A model generated the notes under the pieces. The model made no database searches, had not been told where the DNA came from, and was given only the letters and a program-made list of their open reading frames with translations. Both the position numbers and the translations under genes were made by a program. A DNA stretch of 26,883 nt from Aestuariicoccus sp032586235 (GTDB lineage Bacteria; Pseudomonadota; Alphaproteobacteria; Rhodobacterales; Rhodobacteraceae): NCBI RefSeq assembly GCF_032586235.1, contig NZ_JAWHTD010000048.1, positions 1-26,883 on the forward strand, written 5' to 3'. Shown piece after piece: positions 1-7,991 of this stretch (positions within the stretch are counted from its first letter, which is position 1; each line of letters begins with the position of its first letter).

Positions 1-393
1 TTCGCCGACCTGCACACGCCCACCACACAAAATCCCCGCCTTCAGTCCGCCTGAAGGCGTTGTTCAAACCCGACTAATTAGAAGCATGGCGGCGCTCACG
101 GCCCATAGCAGACCTTAGCCACCACCTCAAAATGCTGCGGCGCGGCTCGCCATTGCCGACTTTCGCCGCAACGGCAAAATCAGATGGTGGGTGAATTCAC
201 ACGGTGCGGGACTTAGCTGCCTTACGTTGCGTTGCGGAGCGCAAGAACGGTACGAACAACAGAAACGCGACGAAAACTGGAGTTTCAGGTAACGATTATT
301 ATTTCAGCCATGAAACTCAGTATGCGTTGTAGGAGATTTAGCTTTGTCGGCTCGTCGGCGTTGCGTGTGATTTTCTGTCGCTTCTTGGAGACT
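1..393. other. Left-edge non-coding stretch
   Basis: I see no convincing gene in this stretch. The open frames crossing it run antisense into the CoA-transferase gene and have no ribosome binding site or family resemblance. The one clear structure is the stem-loop at 37-59. The rest is low-complexity intergenic sequence. It may be the 3' flank of a gene outside the window. Confidence 0.5.
37..59. terminator. Stem-loop, possible terminator of a gene beyond the left edge
   Basis: CGCCTTCAG and CTGAAGGCG form a perfect 9-bp stem around a 5-nt loop (TCCGC). There is no strong T-tract on either side: plus continues TTGTTC, minus continues GGGGATTTTG. It could be a terminator for a gene ending left of the window or a transcript-stabilising hairpin. 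The pairing is seen in the sequence; the function is inferred. Confidence 0.35.
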
Positions 394-1560
394 TCATGCA
401 GTTTTAGGCACCTCTTTAGAATGTTCCCCAAGCAGGGGCGCTTGAAAATTTTCCTTTTTGAGAGCGCCTTCGCTGCGAAAACCAGGCATGAGAGCCGTTG
501 GTTCTTCCGGAATATTCAGGCCCGGGGTCTTGGTGTACAACTCTGTCAGAAACTCGTGAAGATCGCGGACCCGCGCGGCTGCAACGCCCCCGGCGATGAG
601 CGCTTTTTCGAACTCGGCGGCATCAAGTTTTCGAATTTCTGCTGTCAATTCGAAGCCAAGTTCAGGGCTGGCAAGGTTGAACAAAAAATCGTTGTCGGAC
701 AAACCGCCTGGCAGGTATGGCGGCAGGGCTAAATCCGGTCGGCCCAAGATGCTGCACAATATTCGAAACTGACCCATTGTATTGGCGGCAATCGACACAT
801 GGCCATCAGCGGTTTCGAAGGTGCTCGCGCCTGGACTGCCAACAAATCCTCGATTGCCCACACGGGGAGGTGCGGCGTCTGTCGCGATTGTCTGGGCATA
901 GACGGTTGCCATCAGGAGCATCGCGCTGTCGACCATGGAAACATCAATCTCGATGTCCGATGTGTCGCCGTTTGCGCGGCGCAACAATGCCGCCAGAATC
1001 GCAGTGGCTGCCGACATGCCCGTTGCCGTATCGACGACCGGGAAACCGACTTTGACCGGTGGGCCCTCTGAGCCCTGCATCGCCATCATTCCCGTGGCGG
1101 CCTGGATTACATGATCGTAGGCCGGCACGGCAGACAGCTCTCCGGTTTGCCCCCATCCCGAGATGGAGCAGTAAATCACATCGGGGCGAACGCGGCGGAT
1201 GTCTTTTGCAGATAGGCCGAGGCGCTCTGCGACACCGGGTCTGAAGTTTTCCACGAATACGTGGCAGGACTTGGCCAACGCGAGCAGATGATCCCGATCT
1301 TTTGCGACTTTCAGGTCCAACACGACCGACTTCTTTCCGGCGTTCAGGGCACGGAACGCTGGCGGTACCCCGTTTTGGTCTGGTTGTGTGCGCAGCGCAC
1401 GCATGCCGTCGCCTTCCCCCGGACGTTCAACTTTGATCACCTCGGCCCCCATCATGCACAATTGATGCGTTGCCAACGGACCCGCGATGACGTGGGTCAG
1501 ATCCAGTACTCTCACACCGTCAAGCGGCAAGTGCGAAGCGGGGGAAGTGGTGTTCGTCAT
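394..1560 (-). CDS. Class III CoA-transferase (CaiB/BaiF family)
   Basis: This 388-aa protein has the CaiB/BaiF fold signatures in order: the N-terminal GVRVLDLTHVIAGP (15-28), GAEVIKVERPGEGD (38-51), LNAGKKSVVLDLK (72-84), NFRPGVAERLGL (105-116), and VDTATGMSAATAILAALL around 176-193. Asp177 aligns with the catalytic aspartate of formyl-CoA transferase that carries the acyl anhydride. The length is normal for the family. These enzymes move CoA from a donor thioester to a free carboxylate in the cytoplasm. The start codon overlaps the stop of the MarR gene (ATGA), so the two are co-transcribed. The operon diverges from a tricarboxylate-type importer, which suggests that this enzyme activates the imported acid. 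The substrate cannot be read from sequence; oxalate, itaconate, glutarate or malate types remain possible. Confidence 0.9.
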   Translation of the reverse strand: MTNTTSPASHLPLDGVRVLDLTHVIAGPLATHQLCMMGAEVIKVERPGEGDGMRALRTQPDQNGVPPAFRALNAGKKSVVLDLKVAKDRDHLLALAKSCHVFVENFRPGVAERLGLSAKDIRRVRPDVIYCSISGWGQTGELSAVPAYDHVIQAATGMMAMQGSEGPPVKVGFPVVDTATGMSAATAILAALLRRANGDTSDIEIDVSMVDSAMLLMATVYAQTIATDAAPPRVGNRGFVGSPGASTFETADGHVSIAANTMGQFRILCSILGRPDLALPPYLPGGLSDNDFLFNLASPELGFELTAEIRKLDAAEFEKALIAGGVAAARVRDLHEFLTELYTKTPGLNIPEEPTALMPGFRSEGALKKENFQAPLLGEHSKEVPKTA

Positions 1561-2048
1561 TCAATGAACCTCTGCAAGTCCTCATCGATTTCATCCATGC
1601 GCCTGTCCAGTTTGGCCAGCAGCGCGCTTAACGTGTCCCGCTCCTCTTTGCTGAGAGCGTCATGAACGGCGACGCGGCGGCGATGCATGCTTGGTCGCAT
1701 GCGCTCATAGAGGGCGCTTCCCTCCTGACTGAGTGAGAGCTTGCTGGCTCTTCGATCCTTGGGGTCAGGCGTGCTTTGCAAAAGGCCCTTGCTCAGCATC
1801 GTTTTCACTGTTCGGCTGATCAGAGAGTCGTCGGATTGCAGATATCTTGCGATTTCGGCGGCCGTGCCGGGGCCATAGGTCGCCAGCAGCATCAGAACCC
1901 TCCACTCTGACAGCGGCGGGCCCGACAATTCCCGCAGAACCCTTGACGCCTGAGATGCATGTCTCTGACTGAGCCGGGATATTTTGAACGTTACAGACTC
2001 CTGAAGGGGCTCATTCGTATCGAATGGTTTTGGCTGCTTTTGCTCCAT
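1557..2048 (-). CDS. MarR-family transcriptional regulator
   Basis: This 163-aa protein has the MarR layout: N- and C-terminal helices for dimerisation around a winged HTH at about 45-110. The recognition region includes TAAEIARYLQSDDSLISRTVKTMLSKGLL (62-90). The wing carries the DPKDRRASKLSLS motif (about 95-107), equivalent to the DxRR signature. MarR proteins are usually repressors released by aromatic or acyl-CoA ligands. The gene leads the minus-strand operon with the CoA-transferase and diverges from the transporter genes. The shared intergenic space contains a 20-bp palindrome, so control of both sides is likely. The ligand may be the imported acid or its CoA ester; that part is inference. 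Confidence 0.9.
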   Translation of the reverse strand: MEQKQPKPFDTNEPLQESVTFKISRLSQRHASQASRVLRELSGPPLSEWRVLMLLATYGPGTAAEIARYLQSDDSLISRTVKTMLSKGLLQSTPDPKDRRASKLSLSQEGSALYERMRPSMHRRRVAVHDALSKEERDTLSALLAKLDRRMDEIDEDLQRFIE

Positions 2049-2083
2049 AGGCGATCCCTCGATTCAGAGTTCAATACGAACAT

Positions 2084-2103
2084 TTACCGGACATGTCCAG
2101 TAA
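2084..2103. promoter_or_regulatory. Palindromic operator candidate for the MarR protein
   Basis: TTACCGGACATGTCCAGTAA reads the same on both strands except for one symmetric pair (C/G versus T/A). Its size suits a MarR dimer. A related half-site, TGTCCGGTTTA, recurs at 2114-2124, 19 bp downstream of the matching TGTCCAGTAAA at 2095-2105. A possible -35 box TTGACT (2108-2113) lies between them, so a bound dimer would block transcription toward the transporter genes. The symmetry is observed; the binding is inferred. Confidence 0.6.
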
Positions 2104-2167
2104 AAGGTTGACTTGTCCGGTTTATTACTGTTACCGCTCCAACATGGAGATTTTGGGAGGAACTGCC

Positions 2168-3118
2168 ATGAAAAAATTTCTCGCCCTTGGCGCAATTGCG
2201 CTTGGGTGTTCCATCGCGGCGACGGCGAGCCTCGCTGAAGACTGGACTCCGCCGGGGCCAATCACGATGCACATCGCGTTCCCCCCCGGGGGAGGCTCGG
2301 ACAGCCAGGCGCGGCTGATCGCGGAAGAGCTGGAAACCCGCTACGGATGGACGATCACGCCGCAGAACACGCCCGGGAAAGCGGGGCTTATCATGGCTAT
2401 GGAAATGCAGGATGCCCCGGCAGATGGCACCGTCTTTGGTTTGGGTATTTCAGAAGCACTTGACTACGGCATGGCAGACGGGACCGCAGGCATGACACCG
2501 GATGATGTGACGCCGATTGTCACCACGACGCTGGCGGAAGTTGCGTTCGTCGTGCCCGCCTCGAAAGGTTGGAAAACCTTCGACGATTTTGTCGCTGCTG
2601 CCATGACCGGCGAACCTATGAGAGTTGGCGCCATTACGCCAAAGATCGCTGATGTGACTTATCTGATGGGCAAAGAAGCCGGTATTGAGATGAACATCAC
2701 GATGGTCCAGGGCGGGCGAGGGATGCTGAACGCGCTTTATGCTGGGGATCTTGACGCTGGATTTGTCGCTGGCGCTCATTCAAAGGGTGTCGAAGCCGGT
2801 GAACTGGTAGAGCTTGTTTCGGGCATGTCACGCCCACTGAGCCTGACGCCGGATGCGCCGTTGTTGGCCGATCTGGGCGTGCCGTTCAACCTTGATATCT
2901 ATTTCATGTACTTCGGGCCAAAGGACATGGACGGCGCGGCTCAGGCCAATTTGGCACAGTCGATTTCGGAAATCGTGTTGGACGAGAGCACGAAAGCGGG
3001 CGCGCTGCTTGAAGCGAACTTCGGAGGTGCGGAGGCCATTTCGGGTGAGGCGCTCCAAGCCTTTATCGACAGCAGCTTTGTATCCGCCAAGGACCTGATG
3101 CAGGCGGCTTCCCAGTAG
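2168..3118 (+). CDS. Tripartite tricarboxylate transporter substrate-binding protein (TctC/Bug family)
   Basis: The protein has 316 aa. The ATG at 2168 is chosen because GGGAGGAA sits just upstream and the product then begins with a standard Sec signal, MKKFLALGAIALGCSIAATA, with likely cleavage after SLA (residue 23). The open frame also reaches an upstream ATG at 2093, but that start lies inside the putative operator and would bury the signal peptide. The mature part opens with a Bug-type strand and glycine-rich loop, ITMHIAFPPGGGSDSQAR (about 32-49). TctC/Bug proteins capture organic acids in the periplasm and deliver them to the TctA/TctB membrane pair. It is the first gene of tctCBA and diverges from the MarR/CoA-transferase operon. 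The ligand is not predictable from sequence. Confidence 0.88.
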   Translation: MKKFLALGAIALGCSIAATASLAEDWTPPGPITMHIAFPPGGGSDSQARLIAEELETRYGWTITPQNTPGKAGLIMAMEMQDAPADGTVFGLGISEALDYGMADGTAGMTPDDVTPIVTTTLAEVAFVVPASKGWKTFDDFVAAAMTGEPMRVGAITPKIADVTYLMGKEAGIEMNITMVQGGRGMLNALYAGDLDAGFVAGAHSKGVEAGELVELVSGMSRPLSLTPDAPLLADLGVPFNLDIYFMYFGPKDMDGAAQANLAQSISEIVLDESTKAGALLEANFGGAEAISGEALQAFIDSSFVSAKDLMQAASQ

Positions 3119-3130
3119 TTTTTGCCTCTA

Positions 3131-3158
3131 GGTCGTGCCAGCTCGCGTTGGCGCGACC
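3131..3158 (+). promoter_or_regulatory. Stem-loop between the tctC- and tctB-type genes
   Basis: GGTCGTGCCA (3131-3140) pairs with TGGCGCGACC (3149-3158) as a 10-bp stem with one G-T pair and an 8-nt loop. No T-tract follows. Hairpins directly after a binding-protein gene commonly protect its mRNA or partly terminate transcription, giving more binding protein than membrane subunits. The TRAP operon in this window has an equivalent structure at 7992-8040. Confidence 0.5.
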
Positions 3159-3181
3159 AGCCGCCTTGTGAGGAAGTCCAG

Positions 3182-3736
3182 ATGTACAGATTGAACATCT
3201 ATATCGGAAGTGGCGCGGTGCTTTTGGCGCTTGTCGGTTTGTTCCTCTGGATTCCTCAGGACACAGGCACCGGCCTGATCGTTCGCGTCCGTCGGCAAGT
3301 CAGCATCGGGGACGCACTTGCGCCGACGATCGCCTTCACCCTGATGGCGATTGGCGGTGCGCTTCTGCTGATCGAGCGGCGAAAGCCTGTATCCACCGAG
3401 GTGAGGTTGGCGCCGTTCTTGCATACGGGCGCACTTGTCGCTGTCATCATCCTGGGTCTCTTGTTGATGCGACACGCCGGCCCAGGCTTTCTGCGCATCG
3501 CCGATTTGTTCGGTACCGAGCCGTCAGAATACCGCCTTTTGCGCGAAACCTTCCCATGGAAATACATCGGTTATTTTCTTGGCGGTGCCACGATGATTGG
3601 TGGAATGGCCTCTTTGTCCGCTGGACGCTTGCAGGCCCGGACAGTCCTGATTGCCAGCGCCGTGACAATCGGCTTGATCGCGCTCGTCGATCTGCCCTTC
3701 GATGATCTTTTGCTGCCGCCCAACGGTGATTATTAG
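3182..3736 (+). CDS. Tripartite tricarboxylate transporter small membrane subunit (TctB family)
   Basis: This protein has 184 aa and about four hydrophobic segments, at roughly 6-24, 45-63, 80-97 and 125-145, with a further hydrophobic stretch at 155-175. That is the usual TctB architecture. The ATG at 3182 is chosen because GAGGAAG lies about 6 nt upstream; an earlier start would add non-hydrophobic residues encoded by the stem-loop region. The stop codon shares one base with the GTG start of the next gene, so translation is coupled. TctB is poorly conserved, so the call rests mainly on position between TctC- and TctA-type genes plus topology. Confidence 0.82.
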   Translation: MYRLNIYIGSGAVLLALVGLFLWIPQDTGTGLIVRVRRQVSIGDALAPTIAFTLMAIGGALLLIERRKPVSTEVRLAPFLHTGALVAVIILGLLLMRHAGPGFLRIADLFGTEPSEYRLLRETFPWKYIGYFLGGATMIGGMASLSAGRLQARTVLIASAVTIGLIALVDLPFDDLLLPPNGDY

Positions 3737-5334
3737 TGCAGCCGCTGGACTACATCGCGGCCGGGATACAGGCGGTCATTTTTGGCCCGGCCGCTTTCGA
3801 ACTGCTCGGTGTTCCAATCCCACTGACGCTGGTGATGGTCTTTGCTGGCGTGGTCACAGGCATCTTGGTTGGCGCAACGCCTGGTCTGGCCGGGCCGATG
3901 GCGATGGCGATTTCCCTGCCGATCCTGATTTCGTTCTTTGGATACAACGTCGAAGCCTTGCTGCCCGTTTTGGGGTTTCTGATTGGCATCATGAAAGGGG
4001 CGACGCTCGGAGGGGCGGTTCCAGCCATTCTGTTCAACACCCCCGGGACACCGGATGCCTATATGACCACATTGGATGGCTACCCTCTGACGAAGCAGGG
4101 CCAGTCCCGCAAGGCATTGAAGGTCGCACATCTGTCCTCTGTGTCTGGTGACACGTTTTCCGACATTGCGCTTTTCGTTTGCGCGCCATTCGTTGCCTTA
4201 ATGGTTGAGCGGCATCTGGATTTTCCCGAGAAGACCGCGCTTCTGATCCTGTCGCTCAGTTTTATTGCGGCAGTTATCGGCGGCTCTCCTGGCAAAGGGC
4301 TGATTTCGGTCGCATTGGGATTGATTGCTGTTTTCATCGGCGGTGGCGAAGACTTCTATCCACGCCTGTCTTTGGGAACCGACGCCTTGGCGGGCGGGTT
4401 TTCAATTATGACGGCAATTCTGGGGGTATTAATCGTCGGCGCGGTCCTGAAAGAATACGAAGACCTCTGGCACAGAAGCAATCTGTCGGGAGCGCGTGAG
4501 CAAATTGTTGATCACGGCGACCAGCGTCTGTCCCGCGCGGAAATCCTGCGCATTGCGCCCTACATCGGCCAGTCGTCACTCGTGGGCACGATCATTGGTG
4601 CCCTTCCCGGCATTGGAACGACGCTGGCAGCGGCGCTTGGTTACCAACTGGGACGGGCGCGCTATGCGCGTCGTCGCCCGGAAGGAGCGCCAGACTTTGG
4701 GGAAGGGGCCATCGAGGGCGTGGCCGCGACTGAAGCCGCCAACAGTTCCGTATCCGGATCGAACTTGATCCCGGTGCTTGGCTTGGGCATCCCCGGCAAT
4801 GCGGCGGCTGTCTTCATCATTCTCGCCACGGATTCAATCGGGGGGTTCTCCCCGGGACCTTCGGTCTTTCGCTTCAGTGAAAGCGTCGTGAACACCGAGC
4901 TCGTCTTGGTATTCGGATTGTTCACTGCGATGCTGTTTGCCAATTTCGTCAACTGGACGTTTGGCGGGGCGTTCATGCGGGCCGCGACAGTCATGGTAAA
5001 AGTGCCCAAACGCACCTTGCTGCCGGTTGTTTTGCTGCTGACCTTTACGGCTGTCTATGCTCAGGAACCAAGCATGAAGGCGCTCTGGTTTACCCTGGGC
5101 TTCGGAGTTTTGGGGTATCTGATGCGCAAGGTCGACATGTCTCCTCTGCCTTTCGTGATTGCTTTCGTTTTGGGAGGAAGCCTCGAGAACAGCGCGCGGC
5201 AGGCATTCTCTGCCACGGGCGGAGATCCTTATTTCCTGTTTTCCAGCTGGATCTCGATCTTGTTTCTGGCAGGGTCCGGTGTGACTGTTGTGCTCGCATT
5301 GCGGCAGAAGCGGACCGACAGCACGCAGGCATGA
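3736..5334 (+). CDS. Tripartite tricarboxylate transporter large permease (TctA family)
   Basis: This protein has 532 aa and about 11-12 membrane segments. It carries the two TctA hallmark loops: GILVGATPGLAGPMAMA (about 42-58) and PAILFNTPGTPDAYMTTLDG (about 95-114). A second related repeat includes GTIIGALPGIGTTLAAALG (about 283-301) and SNLIPVLGLGIPGNAAAV (about 342-359). The start is GTG at 3736 within TAGTG, overlapping the tctB-type stop. TctA forms the cation-coupled translocation channel of the system. Its length is normal (about 500 aa). The frame ends just before a 620-bp non-coding gap, so the operon appears to stop at three genes. Confidence 0.93.
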   Translation: MQPLDYIAAGIQAVIFGPAAFELLGVPIPLTLVMVFAGVVTGILVGATPGLAGPMAMAISLPILISFFGYNVEALLPVLGFLIGIMKGATLGGAVPAILFNTPGTPDAYMTTLDGYPLTKQGQSRKALKVAHLSSVSGDTFSDIALFVCAPFVALMVERHLDFPEKTALLILSLSFIAAVIGGSPGKGLISVALGLIAVFIGGGEDFYPRLSLGTDALAGGFSIMTAILGVLIVGAVLKEYEDLWHRSNLSGAREQIVDHGDQRLSRAEILRIAPYIGQSSLVGTIIGALPGIGTTLAAALGYQLGRARYARRRPEGAPDFGEGAIEGVAATEAANSSVSGSNLIPVLGLGIPGNAAAVFIILATDSIGGFSPGPSVFRFSESVVNTELVLVFGLFTAMLFANFVNWTFGGAFMRAATVMVKVPKRTLLPVVLLLTFTAVYAQEPSMKALWFTLGFGVLGYLMRKVDMSPLPFVIAFVLGGSLENSARQAFSATGGDPYFLFSSWISILFLAGSGVTVVLALRQKRTDSTQA

Positions 5335-5957
5335 CCATCGATGCCTATGCCGGGCCCGATAAGGCAGGCGCTTTCAAATCCGCCAACACGAACCACGCCA
5401 CTCAAAAGGTTGCCCCTTGCCGCCAACATATACACCCCCACAGCATCGGTCAGTCTGGGTCATGAGCCGCCTTGCGGCGTTGCTGAGAAGCAGTCGGCCT
5501 CAATGCCGCACGAATGTCGGCTTCCAGTTCGACGCCCTGGCTGGTTGGCGAACGCCGCGAACGTCCGCTCCCCGCCCATCGAGTAGGATGGCGCGGTCTT
5601 GAGTTTTGGCCGGATTGGGCTCATCGCAGTCATCCAAGTATTTCCCTCAGATGATGGCTAAGTGCCGTTGAGCGGTCGTTCGGTCACAGACAGTCTAACC
5701 TTCAGCTCTCAACGACCGCTTTGCGCCGGAGCGGACGCTGGCGAAAAGTTGAGGAATGACCGGGTCGCGGACAAACCAGTCATGCGCCCCATCAGCCCCA
5801 ATGGCGTTGAACGGCCCCTAGCCGAAATTGAACAGGATGCTCGAATGCAGCGTTCGCAGCCCGCATTTCTGCCATTCCCTGCGGCACAAAGTTGGAACGC
5901 GGTCAGTCTTTCATGTCTTGCGGCACAGTCGCCTTCGTTGGGTCCTGTTTCGTCTTG
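5335..5957. other. Intergenic region of about 620 bp with inverted repeat, no convincing gene
   Basis: Open frames here are short, overlap one another and show no protein-family features or ribosome binding sites. The visible structure is a perfect 10-bp inverted repeat, AGCGGTCGTT (5671-5680) and AACGACCGCT (5711-5720), separated by 30 nt. The surrounding GC-rich sequence resembles decayed intergenic DNA. The region separates the convergent ends of the tctA-type gene and the minus-strand GntR regulator, so it may contain the terminators of both. Confidence 0.5.
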
Positions 5958-6893
5958 TCAAAACCAAGCACTGCGGATGGAATCTGTTTTTTCATTCGGA
6001 GCCAGAACACCCGCGGTGGTGACATCCAACGTTTCAAGAAGCGTGTTCTTTGCGACGGACAGGTGGTTGATTAAGGACGCCTCCGCCCGCTCCGCATCGC
6101 GCGCAATCAGAGCGTCGATGATTTCAAGATGTTCGATCATGGCCTGTTCGTTGCGGGCCTTCTCGTCTGTGCTACCCCAGCGGTAATGGTAGTGAAACAG
6201 AAAGAAGACCGCTTCCTGCAGGATCATCATGATCCGGTTGTCCGATGAGGTATTCAGCAGGCTGTGCAGTTGATTGTCCAAAGCAACGAAAGGCAGCGTC
6301 TCGCCGCCGATCGTGCCCAAAAGTTCAACATGGCGGGTGCGCAGACTTTGCAGGGCAGGCCAGAACGGATCGTGCGCTGGCAAGACGACCAGCGATGCTA
6401 TGGATTTGACCTCCAGCATGCGCCTAAGGCTCAACATCTGGTCGATGAAATCGGAGCTGATGGGTTCGACCTCCCATTCCCGACCACGTAGTTTGCGGAA
6501 GAAGCCGAATTTCGCCAAACCGATCAGGAACTCTCGGACGTTCGACATCGGGATCTGATGCCGGGTGGCGATTTCGGCCTCGTCCAAGATATCCCCGGGC
6601 CGCAGCCTTTCGCGAATGATCCAGGTCATAAAGGCTGCCCGCAGGATTTCGGTGGTCTCAAGTACCTGGTTTCTGGGGTAATAGTCCGCCTGATCGATGC
6701 TGCGCGCGGCCCTGCCGATGCCCCCGGTCAGGATGCCCTGATCCTGTAGTCTGGCCAGAATGGAGCGGGCGGTTGTTCGGCTGACGTGCAAGTTCCGCGC
6801 CAGACCCGAGATGCTGTCGTACTCGCCGCCCGCAGCAAGAAAATCCAATGCCTCGTTATACTTGAGCCGGAAAGTACGCTGCGAGCGGGCCAT
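5958..6893 (-). CDS. GntR-type regulator with FCD domain and an extra N-terminal HTH
   Basis: The protein has 311 aa, longer than the usual 220-250 aa of FCD regulators. The extra length is at the N-terminus, where residues about 24-56 read as an additional HTH (YDSISGLARNLHVSRTTARS). A second HTH follows at about 100-135 (ILDEAEIATRHQIPMSNVRE). The C-terminal half is an all-helical FCD domain whose metal ligands are visible as Asp206 and His210 (D-x3-H), His255 and His277. FCD domains bind organic acids or sugar acids, often through a divalent metal. The gene diverges from the TRAP/uxuA operon and most likely controls it in response to a sugar acid such as mannonate, KDG or a hexuronate. That ligand assignment is inferred from context. 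Confidence 0.85.
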   Translation of the reverse strand: MARSQRTFRLKYNEALDFLAAGGEYDSISGLARNLHVSRTTARSILARLQDQGILTGGIGRAARSIDQADYYPRNQVLETTEILRAAFMTWIIRERLRPGDILDEAEIATRHQIPMSNVREFLIGLAKFGFFRKLRGREWEVEPISSDFIDQMLSLRRMLEVKSIASLVVLPAHDPFWPALQSLRTRHVELLGTIGGETLPFVALDNQLHSLLNTSSDNRIMMILQEAVFFLFHYHYRWGSTDEKARNEQAMIEHLEIIDALIARDAERAEASLINHLSVAKNTLLETLDVTTAGVLAPNEKTDSIRSAWF

Positions 6894-6918
6894 GTCGCCT
6901 CTGTTGAGAATGCTGTTT

Positions 6919-6931
6919 TTTAATCATTAAA
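6919..6931. promoter_or_regulatory. Palindromic operator candidate upstream of the TRAP operon
   Basis: TTTAATCATTAAA is a perfect 6+1+6 palindrome in the 117-bp gap between the divergent regulator and the TRAP genes. Its AT-rich symmetric form resembles GntR-type operators. A second, imperfect site, TTGTCCTGTGGTCAA, lies at 6937-6951. Either could be the operator of the neighbouring FCD regulator. The symmetry is observed; the use is inferred. Confidence 0.4.
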
Positions 6932-7010
6932 GACATTTGTCCTGTGGTCAACTCTCGCACATTTTATGGGCAGTTGGGCCACAGGAGGCCCGTTGTCTTT
7001 GGGAGGAATC

Positions 7011-7988
7011 ATGAAAACCTTTTCGTTGAAAACCGCGATGATCGGGGCTGCCGTCACGCTGGCAAGCGTTGGCCCGGGGCTGGCGCAGGACTTGCTGAAA
7101 TGGGGCCACACCTATGAGGTGGGCTCGGTCTATCACCAGGCCGCGCAGCGCACCGCCGACGCCTTTGAGGAAGCCACCGGCGGCAAGTACCAGATCGAGG
7201 TTTTCCCGGCTTCGCAGCTTGGTAACGAGGCCTCGCTGAACGAGGCGTTGTCGCTTGGTACGGTCGACATGATCTATTCTGGCCCCACCTTCATGTCGCA
7301 AAGCTATGGGCCCATCGTCGTGTCGGCCTATCCGTTCGCGCTGCGCGACTTCGATCACTGGAAAGCCTATGGCGAGTCGGATCTCTTCAAGGAATTGTCC
7401 GAGGGCTACACCAAAGCCACCGGCAACGTGCCTGTCGCGCTGACCTATTACGGCGCCCGCCACGTCACCTCAAACAAGCCCATCCTGACGCCCGCCGACA
7501 TGGAAGGGCTGAAGATCCGCACCCCCGGCGCGCCCGCGTTCCAGTGGTTCCCGAAGGCCGCCGGTGCCAACCCGACGCCGATTTCCTTCTCTGAAGTCTA
7601 TCTCGCGCTGCAACAAAAGGTCGTGGACGCTCAGGAAAACCCGCTGCCGACGATCCAGTTCAAGAAGTTCTACGAGGTGCAGACCAACATCAACCTGACA
7701 GGCCACATCACCAATTCGCTGATCACGCTGGTCTCGCCCGGCACCATCGCGCGTCTGGGTGACGATTACGCCACGCTCGAAGGTCTGATGCAGGAAAACG
7801 CGCTCTGGGCGTCGAACGAGATCGTGACCGCGGAGAACGAGCTGGCCGACTGGTTCCGCGCGCAAGGCGTCGCGGTAAACGAGGTCGACCGCGCGCCATT
7901 TATCCAGTTGATGGCCGACTACCTTGACACGCAGGATTTCCCCTTCTCCAAGGACATCTACGACCGCCTGCAGGCGATCGGTCAGTAA
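7011..7988 (+). CDS. TRAP transporter substrate-binding protein (DctP family)
   Basis: This protein has 325 aa. The ATG at 7011 follows GGGAGGAA and gives a signal peptide (1-26, cleaved after GLAQ), so the upstream in-frame ATG at 6966 is rejected. DctP features include WGHTYEVGSVYHQAAQRTADAF (31-52), QIEVFPASQLGNE (61-73), and MEGLKIRTPGAP (164-175) with Arg170, the conserved arginine that salt-bridges the ligand carboxylate. Arg150 and the DAQENP motif (206-211) are also in place. It catches an organic acid in the periplasm for the DctQ/DctM permease. The genes downstream are mannonate/KDG catabolic enzymes, so a sugar acid ligand (mannonate or a hexuronate) is most likely. Confidence 0.93.
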   Translation: MKTFSLKTAMIGAAVTLASVGPGLAQDLLKWGHTYEVGSVYHQAAQRTADAFEEATGGKYQIEVFPASQLGNEASLNEALSLGTVDMIYSGPTFMSQSYGPIVVSAYPFALRDFDHWKAYGESDLFKELSEGYTKATGNVPVALTYYGARHVTSNKPILTPADMEGLKIRTPGAPAFQWFPKAAGANPTPISFSEVYLALQQKVVDAQENPLPTIQFKKFYEVQTNINLTGHITNSLITLVSPGTIARLGDDYATLEGLMQENALWASNEIVTAENELADWFRAQGVAVNEVDRAPFIQLMADYLDTQDFPFSKDIYDRLQAIGQ

Positions 7989-7991
7989 GCT

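Noticed and set aside
232..732. Plus-strand open frame of 166 aa at the left edge
   Set aside because: It lies largely antisense to the well-supported CoA-transferase gene, has no ribosome binding site and shows no family features.
2093..2167. Upstream ATG extension of the TctC-type gene
   Set aside because: This start sits inside the palindromic operator, lacks a ribosome binding site and would place 25 residues before a clear signal peptide.
5662..6186. Plus-strand open frame of 174 aa
   Set aside because: Its second half is antisense to the GntR/FCD gene and its first half lies in the repeat-containing gap; composition looks random.
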